Source: Proteus faecis (GTDB taxonomy: Bacteria; Pseudomonadota; Gammaproteobacteria; Enterobacterales; Enterobacteriaceae). Taken from it: DNA of 64,000 nt. Where the stretch lies: assembly GCF_003144395.1 (NCBI RefSeq), contig NZ_PENZ01000045.1, positions 187,220 to 251,219 on the forward strand, read 5' to 3'. The notes under the pieces are model-generated. The model saw nothing but the letters and a program-made list of their open reading frames with translations. It searched no databases and was not told where the DNA came from. This document shows positions 1 to 15,011 of this stretch, one piece after another. Position 1 is the first letter of the stretch. Each line of letters starts with the position of its first letter. The translations under genes and the position numbers were made by a program.

Positions 1-138
1 TTTAATCGCTCGAGGTAATGGTTTGCCTTCTGCAAGTAAATGGGTTTGTCCGATATATTGTTCCAACGTTTCAGGCCGCATTCTTGCGGCTAAAGGTTGG
101 AACTCATTGCGTGAAAAATCGAGTGATAAATTACTCAA
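1..138 (-). CDS. rarA: RarA (MgsA) replication-associated recombination protein, N-terminal part only
   Basis: This is the 5' part of the gene; the rest lies beyond the left edge of the window. RarA is an AAA+ ATPase acting at stalled replication forks. The visible residues (SNLSLDFS, then [11 protein letters not shown], then [18 protein letters not shown]) match the N-terminus of E. coli RarA. The Walker motifs are outside the window. The start chosen is a TTG at 138, because a GAGG box lies 5 nt upstream and the following SNLSLDF aligns with the E. coli N-terminus. An in-frame ATG at 162 would overlap the end of lolA and lacks a clear ribosome site. The gene follows lolA by 7 nt, as in the E. 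coli lolA-rarA order. Identity is secure; the start is moderately sure. Confidence 0.88.
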   Translation of the reverse strand, partial: MSNLSLDFSRNEFQPLAARMRPETLEQYIGQTHLLAEGKPLPRAIK

Positions 139-145
139 AATATCC

Positions 146-754
146 TCACTGACGTTGGTCATCCACAGTCACACCCGCGGGAGGTGTAAAGCGAAACGCG
201 GATGCATCGATTGGTGCGGCAGTCTGTGCAGTCAATTGGTAATTGCTTACTTGACCATCTTGCTCTGTGGCTGCAAATTGCTGAATTTGTCCGTTAGGTA
301 ATACAGTTATCGTAAAGTGTTTTAAGTTATTTTCTACTTTAGGTGTTAACTCAAAACGATCACCAGACTGTTTTACATCATAGTTTTGCCACTCTTTACT
401 GTCATTACGAGCAATCAACATAAAAGGCGTATTGGTTGTGGCACTTTTAAGCCAAGTTGCAGTAACTTGCTCGACAAAAGGATTGTAAAACCACAAAGTT
501 TTGCCATCAGAGATCAATGTGCTCTCATCCGGCGCAGTCATTTGCCAATTAAACAAATCAGGGCGTTGTACTTTTAGGCTACCTTCGCCTTTTTGAATAA
601 GTGAGCCTTCATTGCTAGTCACGGTTTGACTAAAGTTTGCTTGAAAACTATTTACTTTATTTAATCGTTGTTGCAAATCCTGACGTGCATCAGCCCAAGC
701 GGCTTGGCTACTTATTAATGTCATCGCACACACTGCAAATAATACTTTTTTCAT
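146..754 (-). CDS. lolA: LolA, periplasmic outer-membrane lipoprotein carrier
   Basis: LolA accepts lipoproteins released by LolCDE from the inner membrane and carries them across the periplasm to LolB. The 202-residue product has a typical signal peptide ([16 protein letters not shown], cleavage after AWA) and the family's [18 protein letters not shown] start of the mature protein. Length agrees with E. coli LolA (about 203). The open frame extends to 787, but the ATG at 754 is chosen because it starts the signal peptide and follows a GAGG box. It lies between ftsK (upstream) and rarA (downstream) on the minus strand, as in E. coli. A short perfect inverted repeat sits just before its ribosome site. 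Confidence 0.95.
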   Translation of the reverse strand: MKKVLFAVCAMTLISSQAAWADARQDLQQRLNKVNSFQANFSQTVTSNEGSLIQKGEGSLKVQRPDLFNWQMTAPDESTLISDGKTLWFYNPFVEQVTATWLKSATTNTPFMLIARNDSKEWQNYDVKQSGDRFELTPKVENNLKHFTITVLPNGQIQQFAATEQDGQVSNYQLTAQTAAPIDASAFRFTPPAGVTVDDQRQ

Positions 755-777
755 TTTACAAGCCTCGGCATGAGATA

Positions 778-798
778 ACGCCGACATAATGTCGGCGT
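778..798. repeat. Perfect 10-bp inverted repeat between ftsK and lolA
   Basis: The arms ACGCCGACAT and ATGTCGGCGT are separated by a single base, so the RNA would form a strong hairpin. It lies between the ftsK stop and the lolA start and ends about 11 nt before the lolA GAGG box. No U-run follows on the minus strand, so it is not a standard intrinsic terminator. It could be an mRNA processing or stability element, or a partial terminator. Confidence 0.6.
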
Positions 799-867
799 AT
801 AAATTATTGATGATATTATGCAGATTATCATGCTATCTCATTAGCTGATAACTGTGTTTTCAAGATA

Positions 868-4566
<3,699 letters not shown>

Positions 4567-4608
4567 AGAGGGCTCTCCAGGTTTAACTTAGGGTGAATTA
4601 AAACGGAA

Positions 4609-4632
4609 CAACGCTGAGATATCCCAGCGTTG
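4609..4632 (-). terminator. Hairpin between lrp and ftsK, probable lrp terminator
   Basis: Perfect 8-bp arms CAACGCTG and CAGCGTTG flank an 8-nt loop. Read on the minus strand, downstream of lrp, the stem is followed by TTCCGTTTTAATT, a moderate U-rich tail. It lies 66 nt past the lrp stop and 42 nt before the ftsK start, so it probably separates the two transcripts in part. Confidence 0.6.
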
Positions 4633-4698
4633 AAACTGTATGCATAAACAGGAGTGTACCTAACTTTTTCCTGCTTTGCACCAACCTATTAAGTTGGC

Positions 4699-5193
4699 TT
4701 AGCGAGTTTTAATTACAAGGCGGTTACTTTGTTTCACTTCTTCCATAACCACGTATGTACGTGTGTCATTAACACCAGGAAGACGTAACAGTGTTTCACC
4801 GAGTAATTTACGATAAGCGGACATATCAGGTACACGAGTTTTCAACAGATAGTCAAAATCACCAGAAACTAAATGGCATTCTTGGATTTCTTCAAGTTTT
4901 TGAACAGCCATATTGAATTGTTCGAAAACATCTGGTGCACCACGGTTTAATGTGATTTCCACGAATACCAGTAATGATGCATCTAAGTAATGTGGGTTTA
5001 ACAGTGCTGTATAACCAGAAATAAATCCTTGGCGCTCTAAACGACGTACACGCTCTAAACAAGGTGTTGGTGATAAACCTACACGTTTAGATAACTCAAC
5101 GTTTGAAATACGTCCATCTTTTTGAAGCTCATTTAGAATATTCCGGTCTATTCTATCAAGATCTTTACCCGGACGTTTTTTATTATCAATCAT
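4699..5193 (-). CDS. lrp: Lrp, leucine-responsive global regulator
   Basis: Lrp is an octameric/hexadecameric feast-famine regulator controlling amino-acid metabolism, transport and fimbriae. The 164-residue protein has the N-terminal AsnC-type helix-turn-helix (about residues 15-60; VELSKRVGLSPTPCLERVRRLE) and the C-terminal RAM effector domain (LVSGDFDYLLKTRVPDM; LPGVNDTRTYVVMEEVK). Length equals that of E. coli Lrp. It is divergent from trxB with a 553-bp AT-rich spacer, typical of a heavily regulated promoter. Just before the start codon the coding strand is a purine-only GA tract. One known Lrp-controlled locus in E. coli, sdaC, has a homologue in this window. Confidence 0.98.
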   Translation of the reverse strand: MIDNKKRPGKDLDRIDRNILNELQKDGRISNVELSKRVGLSPTPCLERVRRLERQGFISGYTALLNPHYLDASLLVFVEITLNRGAPDVFEQFNMAVQKLEEIQECHLVSGDFDYLLKTRVPDMSAYRKLLGETLLRLPGVNDTRTYVVMEEVKQSNRLVIKTR

Positions 5194-6706
<1,513 letters not shown>

Positions 6707-6725
6707 AATCATCACTTCCTTTCAA

Positions 6726-6749
6726 GGCGCTATTTCAGTAGCGCCTTTT
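6726..6749 (+). terminator. Intrinsic terminator after trxB
   Basis: Arms GGCGCTA and TAGCGCC flank a 6-nt loop and are followed by TTTT. It lies 20 nt after the trxB stop and about 100 nt before the cydD start. Confidence 0.75.
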
Positions 6750-6846
6750 ACCATGTAACATACTAGGCTGGTTGCCAACGCGTATAACTACTTACCTTGG
6801 CCTTTCTGATACTTTGTATCTCACCTGCAGATTTGAATCTTTTCTT

Positions 6847-8616
6847 ATGGATAAAACTAAACAAAATGAATTGGTTCGATGGCTGAAACAGCAAAGTGCT
6901 CCAGCCCGTCGATGGCTACGGCTATCAATGATCCTAGGTGTTGTAAGCGGTTTATTAATTATTGCCCAAGCATGGTTATTAGCTGTTTTACTTCAAGCGT
7001 TTATCATGGACAGTCTGAGCCGTGATACGCATATACCTACCTTTCTCACTCTTATTGGCATTTTTATATTACGTGCCATCATCATGGCGATACGAGAACG
7101 TGTTGGTTATCGCTGCGGTATGGCTGTCAGGCAACAAATTCGTAAGATCGTTCTTGATCGACTTGAAGAACTTGGTCCCGTTTGGGTTAAAGGCAAACCT
7201 GCGGGGAGCTGGGCTACAATTATTTTAGAACAAATAGAAGATATGCAAGATTACTATGCTCGTTATCTTCCACAGATGTATCTTGCCACTATTGTGCCTA
7301 TTCTTATCCTTATCACCCTTTTCCCAGTTAACTGGGTTGCTGGATTAATTCTTTTTTTTACCGCACCACTGATCCCGCTATTTATGGCATTAGTTGGATT
7401 AGGCGCAGCAGATGCTAACCGTAGAAACTTTCTCGCATTAGGCCGTTTAAGTGGTAACTTCCTCGATAGATTAAGAGGGTTAGATACCTTGCGGTTATTT
7501 AACCGTGGTAATGCAGAAGTTAAACAGATTACCGAAGCAACTGAAGATTTCCGCAAACGTACAATGGAAGTGCTAAGAATGGCATTCCTTTCATCAGGCG
7601 TATTGGAATTCTTTACCGCAATTTCTATTGCTGTTGTAGCTGTTTACTTTGGTTTTTCTTACTTAGGTGAACTTAATTTCGGTAGTTATGGTTTAGGTGT
7701 TACACTTTTCTCTGGCTTTTTAGCGCTGATCTTAGCCCCTGAGTTTTTTCAACCTTTGCGAGACTTAGGAACTTACTATCATGCCAAAGCACAAGCCGTT
7801 GGCGCTGCTGAGTCTCTAGTTGAATTTTTAGAAACCGAAGGTGAAAAACCACAATTCACAGGCAATGAGCGTATCAATACAACAGAAAGTATTGAAATAA
7901 TAGCTCATGAACTAGAAATTCTATCTCATCAAGGAGTCAAACTTGCGGGGCCATTAAACTTCACCATAACTCCCCATCAGCGAATTGCGATTGTGGGTCT
8001 AAGTGGTGCAGGCAAAAGCTCGTTATTAAATGCGCTACTCGGTTTTTTACCTTATCGTGGCTCATTAAAAGTAAATGGGGTTGAATTGACACAACTCTCG
8101 CCAGAAGCATGGCGTCAATGTTTAAGTTGGGTTGGTCAAAATCCTAATTTACCAGAACAAACCTTGCTAGATAATATTCGCTTAAGCAATCCTAATGCCA
8201 GCGATGAACAAATTAACCTTGCCATTGAAAAAGCGTATGTCAGCGATTTTATTAATGAGTTACCTGACGGCTTAAATACGATTATTGGTGATAGTGCTGC
8301 TCGCCTTTCTGTTGGCCAAGCTCAGCGTATTGCTGTTGCTCGTGCTTTGTTGTCACCTTGTCAATTTTTGTTATTAGATGAACCGGCAGCAAGCCTTGAT
8401 TCTCATAGTGAACAACGCGTGATGTATGCGCTTAATAACGCCTCATTAAATCAAACAACCTTGCTTATTACTCATCTACTCGAAGAGACTTTGGATTACG
8501 ACCAAATTTGGGTGATGGAAAAAGGTCAAATTATTGAAACTGGCACTTATGCATCGTTAAGCCAACAGAATGGCACTTTTGCTCGCCTTCTTGCTCATCG
8601 TAAAGAGGAACTTTAA
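6847..8616 (+). CDS. cydD: CydD subunit of the heterodimeric thiol (cysteine/glutathione) ABC exporter
   Basis: CydDC exports cysteine and glutathione to the periplasm and is required for assembly of cytochrome bd and c-type cytochromes. From the ATG at 6847 the product is 589 residues (E. coli 588): MDKTKQNELVRWLKQQS aligns with the E. coli N-terminus. The open frame runs back to 6772 through a TTG, but that extension has no family counterpart. A six-helix membrane domain is followed by an ATPase with Walker A GLSGAGKSS, signature LSVGQAQR and Walker B FLLLDEPAASLD. The ribosome site before 6847 is weak. It is followed after 2 nt by cydC. Confidence 0.95.
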   Translation: MDKTKQNELVRWLKQQSAPARRWLRLSMILGVVSGLLIIAQAWLLAVLLQAFIMDSLSRDTHIPTFLTLIGIFILRAIIMAIRERVGYRCGMAVRQQIRKIVLDRLEELGPVWVKGKPAGSWATIILEQIEDMQDYYARYLPQMYLATIVPILILITLFPVNWVAGLILFFTAPLIPLFMALVGLGAADANRRNFLALGRLSGNFLDRLRGLDTLRLFNRGNAEVKQITEATEDFRKRTMEVLRMAFLSSGVLEFFTAISIAVVAVYFGFSYLGELNFGSYGLGVTLFSGFLALILAPEFFQPLRDLGTYYHAKAQAVGAAESLVEFLETEGEKPQFTGNERINTTESIEIIAHELEILSHQGVKLAGPLNFTITPHQRIAIVGLSGAGKSSLLNALLGFLPYRGSLKVNGVELTQLSPEAWRQCLSWVGQNPNLPEQTLLDNIRLSNPNASDEQINLAIEKAYVSDFINELPDGLNTIIGDSAARLSVGQAQRIAVARALLSPCQFLLLDEPAASLDSHSEQRVMYALNNASLNQTTLLITHLLEETLDYDQIWVMEKGQIIETGTYASLSQQNGTFARLLAHRKEEL

Positions 8617-8618
8617 TC

Positions 8619-10370
8619 ATGAGAGTATTGCTTCCTTTTCTCGCACTCTATCGTCGTCACTGGTTTATGTTATTGCTAGGTATAGCCCTTGCTATTTTTA
8701 CTTTGCTAGCAAGTATTGGTCTTTTGACACTATCAGGTTGGTTTTTAGCAGGAACATCTCTTGCAGGCTTTGCAGGAATTTATAGTTTTAACTACATGCT
8801 ACCAGCCGCAGGTGTACGAGGTGCTGCAATTTTTCGTACAGCGGGTCGTTATTTTGAAAGGCTTGTTAGCCATGATGCAACGTTTCGCGTATTGTCGCAT
8901 CTACGTGTATTCACCTTTAAAAAAATCCTCCCTCTTTCACCAGGCGGAATTGCACGTTTTCGCCAAGGTGAGTTACTGAACCGCTTAGTTGCTGATGTTG
9001 AAACGCTAGATCATCTTTATATTCGCGTTATTTCCCCTATCATTGCCGCTTTTGTTGTCATTATGACAATAATGTTTGGCCTTGGGTTAATCGATGCACG
9101 TTTAGCCAATACGCTAGGTGGTATTATGCTTACCTTGCTGATTGTTTTGCCTTTCATATTCTACTATGCAGGTAAACCAATTGGACGTGATCTCACCGAC
9201 TTACGAGGCCAATATCGCACAGTATTAACCAGCATGTTGCAAGGACAAGCTGAATTAACTGTTTTTGGTGCACTGCCTCGTTTTAGACAAAATTTGGCAC
9301 AACTTGAAGCTAAATGGCTACATAGACAAGCACAACAGGCAAACTTAACTGGCTTATCGCAAGCACTCATGATCCTTGCATCAGGACTAACTGCAACATT
9401 AATTTTATGGTTGGCGGCTGGTGGTATCGACAACAATTTTATGCCAGAAGCGTTAATTGCCTTATTTACATTCTGCGCATTGGCAGCATTTGAGTCTTTA
9501 GCCCCTGTTACTGTCGCTTTCCAGCATTTAGGACAAGTAATGACATCAGCAACACGTATTTCTCATTTAATTGAGCAAAAACCTGATGTCACCTTTCCTG
9601 AAAAAGGGGGAGAAACAGACAATCGTGCCACACTGACAATGCACAATATTTGTTTTACTTATCCAACCCAACCAATGCAAGTTATCAATCACGTTGATTT
9701 AACGATTGAAGCGGGACAACACATTGCCTTATTAGGGAAAACAGGATGTGGTAAATCGACATTATTGCAGTTGATCAATCGGGCTTTTGATCCGACTCAC
9801 GGCACTATCAACTTAAATAACTTACCTATTGCTGAGTACGATGAAACGACATTACGTTCAATGATGTCAGTTGTCCCTCAACGCGTTCATGTCTTTAGTC
9901 ACACATTAAGAGAAAATCTATTGATGGCAAAAGAACAAGCAACAGATGAAGAGCTTAAAGATGTTCTTCAACAAGTTGGCCTTGGGCAACTACTTGAAAA
10001 TGATGAAGGCTTAAACGCATGGATGGGTGATGGTGGTAGACAGCTCTCTGGCGGCGAACAGCGACGTTTAGGACTTGCAAGAGCACTACTCCACAATGCA
10101 CCGCTTGTATTGCTTGATGAGCCAACAGAAGGCCTTGATGCCGATACAGAACAGCAGATCCTAGCGCTCTTACATCAGCATTGCCAAGGTAAGACCGTAT
10201 TAATGATCACCCACAGACTTCACGGTTTAGATAAAATGGATAAAATCTGCGTTATGGATGGCGGACAAATCGTTGAAACAGGCACTCATGCTTCGTTGTT
10301 ACAGCAACAAGGGCATTATGCTAAATTTCATCAAAGACAGGCTCTATTAACACCAACTCACGAGGCATAA
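8619..10370 (+). CDS. cydC: CydC subunit of the heterodimeric thiol ABC exporter
   Basis: This is the partner half-transporter of CydD. The 583-residue protein has an N-terminal membrane domain (first helices within residues 10-50, including [11 protein letters not shown]) and an ATPase with Walker [10 protein letters not shown], signature LSGGEQRR and Walker [13 protein letters not shown]. It starts 2 nt after the cydD stop and ends 1 nt before aat, so cydD-cydC-aat is a tight operon, as in E. coli. Confidence 0.97.
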   Translation: MRVLLPFLALYRRHWFMLLLGIALAIFTLLASIGLLTLSGWFLAGTSLAGFAGIYSFNYMLPAAGVRGAAIFRTAGRYFERLVSHDATFRVLSHLRVFTFKKILPLSPGGIARFRQGELLNRLVADVETLDHLYIRVISPIIAAFVVIMTIMFGLGLIDARLANTLGGIMLTLLIVLPFIFYYAGKPIGRDLTDLRGQYRTVLTSMLQGQAELTVFGALPRFRQNLAQLEAKWLHRQAQQANLTGLSQALMILASGLTATLILWLAAGGIDNNFMPEALIALFTFCALAAFESLAPVTVAFQHLGQVMTSATRISHLIEQKPDVTFPEKGGETDNRATLTMHNICFTYPTQPMQVINHVDLTIEAGQHIALLGKTGCGKSTLLQLINRAFDPTHGTINLNNLPIAEYDETTLRSMMSVVPQRVHVFSHTLRENLLMAKEQATDEELKDVLQQVGLGQLLENDEGLNAWMGDGGRQLSGGEQRRLGLARALLHNAPLVLLDEPTEGLDADTEQQILALLHQHCQGKTVLMITHRLHGLDKMDKICVMDGGQIVETGTHASLLQQQGHYAKFHQRQALLTPTHEA

Positions 10371-10371
10371 T

Positions 10372-11064
10372 ATGCCATTGTTTCAATTAGATGATAGTGA
10401 TTTGGATTTTCCAGAGCCTCATTTAGCTTTAAAAGAGCCTAATGGTTTATTAGCGATAGGGGGAGAAGTCTCCCTTTCAAGATTACGTGTTGCATATCAA
10501 TCGGGTATTTTTCCTTGGTATTTTCCTAATGAAGAACCATTATGGTGGTCACCCGATCCAAGAGCGGTTTTACCCGCGGGTGATTTGCATATTGGGCGCA
10601 GTTTACGTAAATTTATTCGGCGACAACCTTACAAAATTACGTTAAATCATGCCTTTGCTTCAGTTATTGAAGCTTGTTCTGTACGTGAAGAAGGAACGTG
10701 GATAGGTCCTGATATAAAAGCAGGATATGAAGCGCTTCATCAACAAGGCGAGGCACACTCTGTTGAGGTTTGGGAGGGTGATAAACTCGTTGGAGGATTA
10801 TATGGTGTAAATATAGGTGCCGTTTTTTGTGGAGAATCTATGTTTAGTCGTAGAGATAACGCTTCTAAATGTGCCTTTATTGCTTTTTATAACCATTTTC
10901 TTCGTTATGGGGGTCAACTATTTGATTGTCAGGTGCTAAACTCTCATACTGCTTCGTTAGGTGCCTCTGAGATTTCACGTGAACATTATTTAGTTGCGTT
11001 ATCTCGTTGGAAAAAAGTGATTATTGATAAAAAGTGTTGGTATCAGCAATCGTTGGAATTATAA
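10372..11064 (+). CDS. aat: Leucyl/phenylalanyl-tRNA--protein transferase
   Basis: Aat adds Leu or Phe from aminoacyl-tRNA to proteins with N-terminal Arg or Lys, making N-degrons. The 230-residue protein (E. coli 234) shows the family blocks [24 protein letters not shown] and [15 protein letters not shown]. It lies one base after cydC. ClpS and ClpA, which recognise and degrade such substrates, are encoded 1-3 kb away, so the bacterial N-end-rule pathway is largely contained in this stretch. Confidence 0.97.
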   Translation: MPLFQLDDSDLDFPEPHLALKEPNGLLAIGGEVSLSRLRVAYQSGIFPWYFPNEEPLWWSPDPRAVLPAGDLHIGRSLRKFIRRQPYKITLNHAFASVIEACSVREEGTWIGPDIKAGYEALHQQGEAHSVEVWEGDKLVGGLYGVNIGAVFCGESMFSRRDNASKCAFIAFYNHFLRYGGQLFDCQVLNSHTASLGASEISREHYLVALSRWKKVIIDKKCWYQQSLEL

Positions 11065-11404
11065 TCACTGCTTGTTTTTGTAAAGCCCTTCTTAATTTAA
11101 GACAGAATCGAGAAGATCATTCTGTTATTTATGCAAAAAGGTTTATACAAAAATTTTATCTTGCACACCCATTATGTGGTTGGGGTGTTGCTATTTTATT
11201 GCTACAAATACCACAAAACAAAGAATTATTACTTCTGTTATTACTTTTTATTTCACAAAGTAAAACGCAAGTTGCGGTAAGGATGTTAAGTACAATAGCA
11301 AGGTGAACACCATTGCTATCCAATAACATTCCTTTACATAGGACAATATTTTCGGCATTATCTTGCCGTTTAAAAAATATGGTTATTAAAACTTAGAGGA
11401 TTAG
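11065..11404. other. aat-infA intergenic region (340 bp), no convincing gene
   Basis: One frame overlapping the end of aat stays open to 11306 and would encode a hydrophobic Leu-rich segment (LLLLLLLFISQ). It has no ribosome site, its start lies inside aat, and no family is recognised. The 3' part (11330-11404) must carry an infA promoter and leader; the infA ribosome site is GAGGA just before the ATG. No tRNA cloverleaf was seen. Confidence 0.4.
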
Positions 11405-11623
<219 letters not shown>

Positions 11624-11665
11624 TCCCAATCTGTTCTCTCCCGCTATTGTCATATAACGGGTGAA

Positions 11666-11715
11666 AAAAAACACCACAGGCAAGGCATTTATCGATGCTC
11701 ACCTGTGGTGTATGC
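11666..11715 (-). terminator. Intrinsic terminator of clpA
   Basis: Outer arms ACACCACAGG and CCTGTGGTGT (about 11671-11714) enclose a loop that itself can fold. On the minus strand the stem is followed by a run of eight T, making it the terminator of the clpA transcript. Confidence 0.8.
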
Positions 11716-11746
11716 TTTTATAGCTTAGTAAGATTAACCGCTATCT

Positions 11747-14029
11747 TTAGATAACGGTGTCTTCATTCTTAGCCAGTTTTTCTTGGCTAATAAACTCATA
11801 ATTCAATTTGCCAGCCAGCTTATCAAGTGTCACAGAAACTGAACCACCATTGACAAGAGAACCAAATAAAATCTCATTAGCTAATGGTTTTTTCAAGTTG
11901 TCTTGAATAACACGCGCCATTGGCCTTGCTCCCATCGCGCTGTCATAACCTTTATCACACAACCATTGGCGTGCTTCTTGGCTAACTTCTAGCGATACAC
12001 CTTTATCATCTAACTGCACTTGTAGTTCAACAATAAATTTATCCACAACCATAGAGATAATTTCTGGTGATAATGCATTAAACCAAATAATACTATCCAA
12101 ACGGTTACGAAACTCTGGTGAGAACGCTTTTTTGATTTCGACCATCGCATCAGTGCTGTTATCTTGCTCTGTAAACCCAATCGATTTACGTTGCGTTTCC
12201 CGCACACCGGCATTGGTTGTCATCACTAAAATGACATTACGAAAATCGGCTTTACGACCATTGTTATCCGTTAATGTACCGTTATCCATAACCTGTAACA
12301 GGATATTGAATACATCAGGATGCGCTTTCTCAATTTCATCAAGTAACACAACGGAATATGGGTTTTTAATGACAGCGTCTGTTAATAATCCACCTTGATC
12401 AAAACCAACATAACCAGGAGGAGCACCAATTAAACGACTGACCGTATGTCTTTCCATATACTCGGACATATCAAAGCGAAGCAGTTTAACATTCAATGCT
12501 TTTGCTAACTGAACGGTGACTTCCGTTTTACCTACCCCAGTAGGGCCAGCAAATAAGAACGACCCCACAGGTTTATTCTCTTGACTTAATCCTGCACGAC
12601 TCATCTTAATCGATTCAGATAAGGCATGGATTGCTTGATCCTGACCGAACACCAACATTTTTAATTGGTTATCGAGATTTTTCAGCATCGATTTATCGCT
12701 GCTAGAAACTGTTTTTTCAGGAATACGTGCAATTTTAGCCACGACTGACTCAATATCTGAGACATTAATGGTTTTTTTACGTTTGCTTGGTGCAATTAAA
12801 CGTGTTTTTGCACCCGCTTCATCGATAACATCGATAGCTTTGTCAGGTAGATGTCTATCGGTGATGTATTTAACCGATAAGTCCACCGCAGCCTGAATAG
12901 CTTTATTAGTATAACGGACGTCATGGTGCGCTTCGTATTTCTGGCGTAATCCTTTGATGATCAAAACTGTCTCATCTGGAGATGGTTCAGTCACATCAAT
13001 TTTTTGGAAACGACGTGCCAGCGCTCTGTCTTTTTCAAAGATATTGCTAAATTCTTGATAGGTCGTAGAGCCTATAACTCGAATTCGGCCACCAGATAGC
13101 AATGGCTTAATTAAATTTGCCGCATCAACTTGCCCACCCGATGCAGCGCCTGCACCAATAATGGTGTGGATCTCATCAATAAATAAGATACTTTTTTCAT
13201 CTTTTTCGAGTGTTTTCAGTAATGCTTTAAACCGTTTTTCGAAATCACCACGGTATTTGGTGCCCGCTAATAGAGAACCAATATCGAGTGAGTAAATGGT
13301 GTAACCTTTCATCACATCAGGCACATCACCTTGCTCAATACGCCATGCAAGCCCTTCGGCGATAGCCGTTTTACCGACACCAGACTCACCCACTAATAAT
13401 GGATTATTCTTGCGACGGCGGCATAACACTTGGATTGTTCTTTCTAATTCAGCTTGACGCCCAATTAGAGGATCTATTTTACCTTGGCGCGCTAACTGAT
13501 TAAGGTTAGTGGTAAAATTATCCATATGATCGTCGCCTTGAGGCATCTCTTGCTGAGATTGAGCGTTCATATCAGAAAGATCTTCGTTTGGTTGATCTTC
13601 TTTTGAAATGCCATGAGAAATAAAGTTAACGACATCGAGGCGACTAACGTCGTGTTTACGTAATAAGTAAGCTGCGTGAGACTCTTGTTCACTAAAAATA
13701 GCCACCAGCACATTAGCGCCAGAGACTTCATTTTTACCTGATGATTGAACATGAAAAACAGCGCGCTGTAATACACGCTGAAAACTCAGCGTTGGCTGTG
13801 TTTCTCTGTCCACATTTTCAGGCAGAATTGGGGTTGTTTTACGAATAAAGACTTCAAGTTCTTCGCGTAAGACTGCCAGATCGACTTTACAAGCTTCCAA
13901 TGCTTCGCGTGCCGATTTATTACTTAATAGCGCCAACAACAGGTGCTCTACAGTCATAAATTCGTGTCTGTTATCACGGGCTTTCGCGAATGCAACATTA
14001 AGACTCAGCTCTAATTCGTGATTAAGCAT
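11747..14029 (-). CDS. clpA: ClpA, ATPase and specificity subunit of the ClpAP protease
   Basis: ClpA unfolds substrates, including N-degron proteins handed over by ClpS, and feeds them to ClpP. The 760-residue protein (E. coli 758) has the Clp N-domain ([14 protein letters not shown]) and two AAA+ modules, with Walker A GESGVGKT near residue 215 and GPTGVGKT near 500. The C-terminal part includes [20 protein letters not shown]-type sequence. The ATG at 14029 is preferred because AGGAGG lies 5 nt upstream; a GTG at 14035 would sit against that box. The gene is downstream of clpS with a 30-nt gap. Confidence 0.98.
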   Translation of the reverse strand: MLNHELELSLNVAFAKARDNRHEFMTVEHLLLALLSNKSAREALEACKVDLAVLREELEVFIRKTTPILPENVDRETQPTLSFQRVLQRAVFHVQSSGKNEVSGANVLVAIFSEQESHAAYLLRKHDVSRLDVVNFISHGISKEDQPNEDLSDMNAQSQQEMPQGDDHMDNFTTNLNQLARQGKIDPLIGRQAELERTIQVLCRRRKNNPLLVGESGVGKTAIAEGLAWRIEQGDVPDVMKGYTIYSLDIGSLLAGTKYRGDFEKRFKALLKTLEKDEKSILFIDEIHTIIGAGAASGGQVDAANLIKPLLSGGRIRVIGSTTYQEFSNIFEKDRALARRFQKIDVTEPSPDETVLIIKGLRQKYEAHHDVRYTNKAIQAAVDLSVKYITDRHLPDKAIDVIDEAGAKTRLIAPSKRKKTINVSDIESVVAKIARIPEKTVSSSDKSMLKNLDNQLKMLVFGQDQAIHALSESIKMSRAGLSQENKPVGSFLFAGPTGVGKTEVTVQLAKALNVKLLRFDMSEYMERHTVSRLIGAPPGYVGFDQGGLLTDAVIKNPYSVVLLDEIEKAHPDVFNILLQVMDNGTLTDNNGRKADFRNVILVMTTNAGVRETQRKSIGFTEQDNSTDAMVEIKKAFSPEFRNRLDSIIWFNALSPEIISMVVDKFIVELQVQLDDKGVSLEVSQEARQWLCDKGYDSAMGARPMARVIQDNLKKPLANEILFGSLVNGGSVSVTLDKLAGKLNYEFISQEKLAKNEDTVI

Positions 14030-14059
14030 AAGCACCTCCTCCTTAAAAAACTAACCGGA

Positions 14060-14374
14060 TCATGCCTGTTCAAGAGTGCACAAAAGTGGGTATTCGTTTT
14101 CTCTCGCGTACAGATTAACTTGAGCCACTTTTGTTTCGGCAACATCCGCACTATAAACCCCACAAACTCCTTTCCCTTTATGATGAACGTCCAACATAAT
14201 TTGTGTTGCTTTTTCCTCGCTAAGGAAAAAATACATCGTAAGCACTTCTACAACAAAATCCATGGGGGTGTAATCATCATTATTCAAGATCACCTTATAC
14301 ATTGATGGTGGCTCATTTTTCTGATGAACATCTTCCCCTAACGTGGTTTCTGTTAAAAAATCAAACTGACCCAT
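14060..14374 (-). CDS. clpS: ClpS, adaptor for N-end-rule substrates
   Basis: ClpS binds N-terminal Leu/Phe/Trp/Tyr residues and delivers the proteins to ClpA. The 104-residue product (E. coli 106) has an acidic flexible N-terminus and the core [20 protein letters not shown], the substrate-pocket region with the conserved DDYTP, then the [11 protein letters not shown] segment. It heads a clpS-clpA operon and is divergent from cspD across 288 bp. Confidence 0.98.
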   Translation of the reverse strand: MGQFDFLTETTLGEDVHQKNEPPSMYKVILNNDDYTPMDFVVEVLTMYFFLSEEKATQIMLDVHHKGKGVCGVYSADVAETKVAQVNLYARENEYPLLCTLEQA

Positions 14375-14662
14375 TGTTTTGCATTACTCATAGTTTTGTT
14401 AAACGTCACTTTCAATTATGACATTTAGTTTACCATCTCACAGGAAAGTCTGCCTATCAACGCTTTTTTATTCCTTCTTTTTGCATTCAAAAAATTACAA
14501 AGCGTTAGCTACATCAAAATTTCATCTACTCAAAACACTTTCTATCCCCTTCCCCCCTTGACGATTGAAACAATAAAATAGAGTATGTTTTATGAACAGC
14601 TCAGTAAATATACTGAAAGTGATGTTAAACAAATAAATACAAGTATATGAGAGAAGCTAAGT

Positions 14663-14872
14663 ATGGAGACAGGTACAGTAAAGTGGTTCAATAATGCTAA
14701 GGGGTTTGGTTTTATTACCCCAGCAAAAGGTGGCGATGATATTTTTGCCCACTATTCAACAATCAGAATGGAAGGTTACCGCACTCTTAAAGCGGGGCAG
14801 AAAGTCAATTATAGCACAATAAAAGGGCCTAAAGGTGACCATGCTGATCTTATCATTCCTATTATCGAATAG
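14663..14872 (+). CDS. cspD: CspD-type cold-shock-domain protein
   Basis: The 69-residue single cold-shock domain has RNP1 KGFGFITP and RNP2-like DIFAHYSTI. In E. coli, CspD is a stationary-phase inhibitor of DNA replication encoded next to clpS, and the same neighbourhood plus the sequence METGTVKWFNNAKGFGFI supports CspD here. The E. coli protein is 74 residues, with a slightly longer tail. Divergent from clpS; convergent with macB. Confidence 0.93.
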   Translation: METGTVKWFNNAKGFGFITPAKGGDDIFAHYSTIRMEGYRTLKAGQKVNYSTIKGPKGDHADLIIPIIE

Positions 14873-14966
14873 AAGGTAATTTACAGTATAGATAACCCCA
14901 ATAAAAATACCTTTTAATCACAATAACTGGTTATTTTTAGTTAAACAGAAAGCCTAATTCATTCAA

Positions 14967-14998
14967 ATAAAAGCCCTTTATATCTTAAGGGCTTTTAT
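14967..14998. terminator. Bidirectional terminator between cspD and macB
   Basis: Arms AAAAGCCCTT and AAGGGCTTTT flank an 8-nt loop. It has A/T runs on both sides and lies between two convergent genes, so it can serve both. Confidence 0.8.
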
Positions 14999-15011
14999 CT
15001 TATAGTTTGAT

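Noticed and set aside
6772-6846. Longer CydD N-terminus beginning at a TTG at 6772
   Set aside because: The extra 25 residues have no counterpart in CydD, and the ATG at 6847 aligns with the E. coli start.
11034-11306. Open frame of 90 codons overlapping the end of aat, with a Leu-rich hydrophobic segment
   Set aside because: Its start is inside aat, it has no ribosome site, no family pattern is recognised, and the Leu run comes from AT-rich repeats of TTA and CTT. Kept only as a note on the gap.
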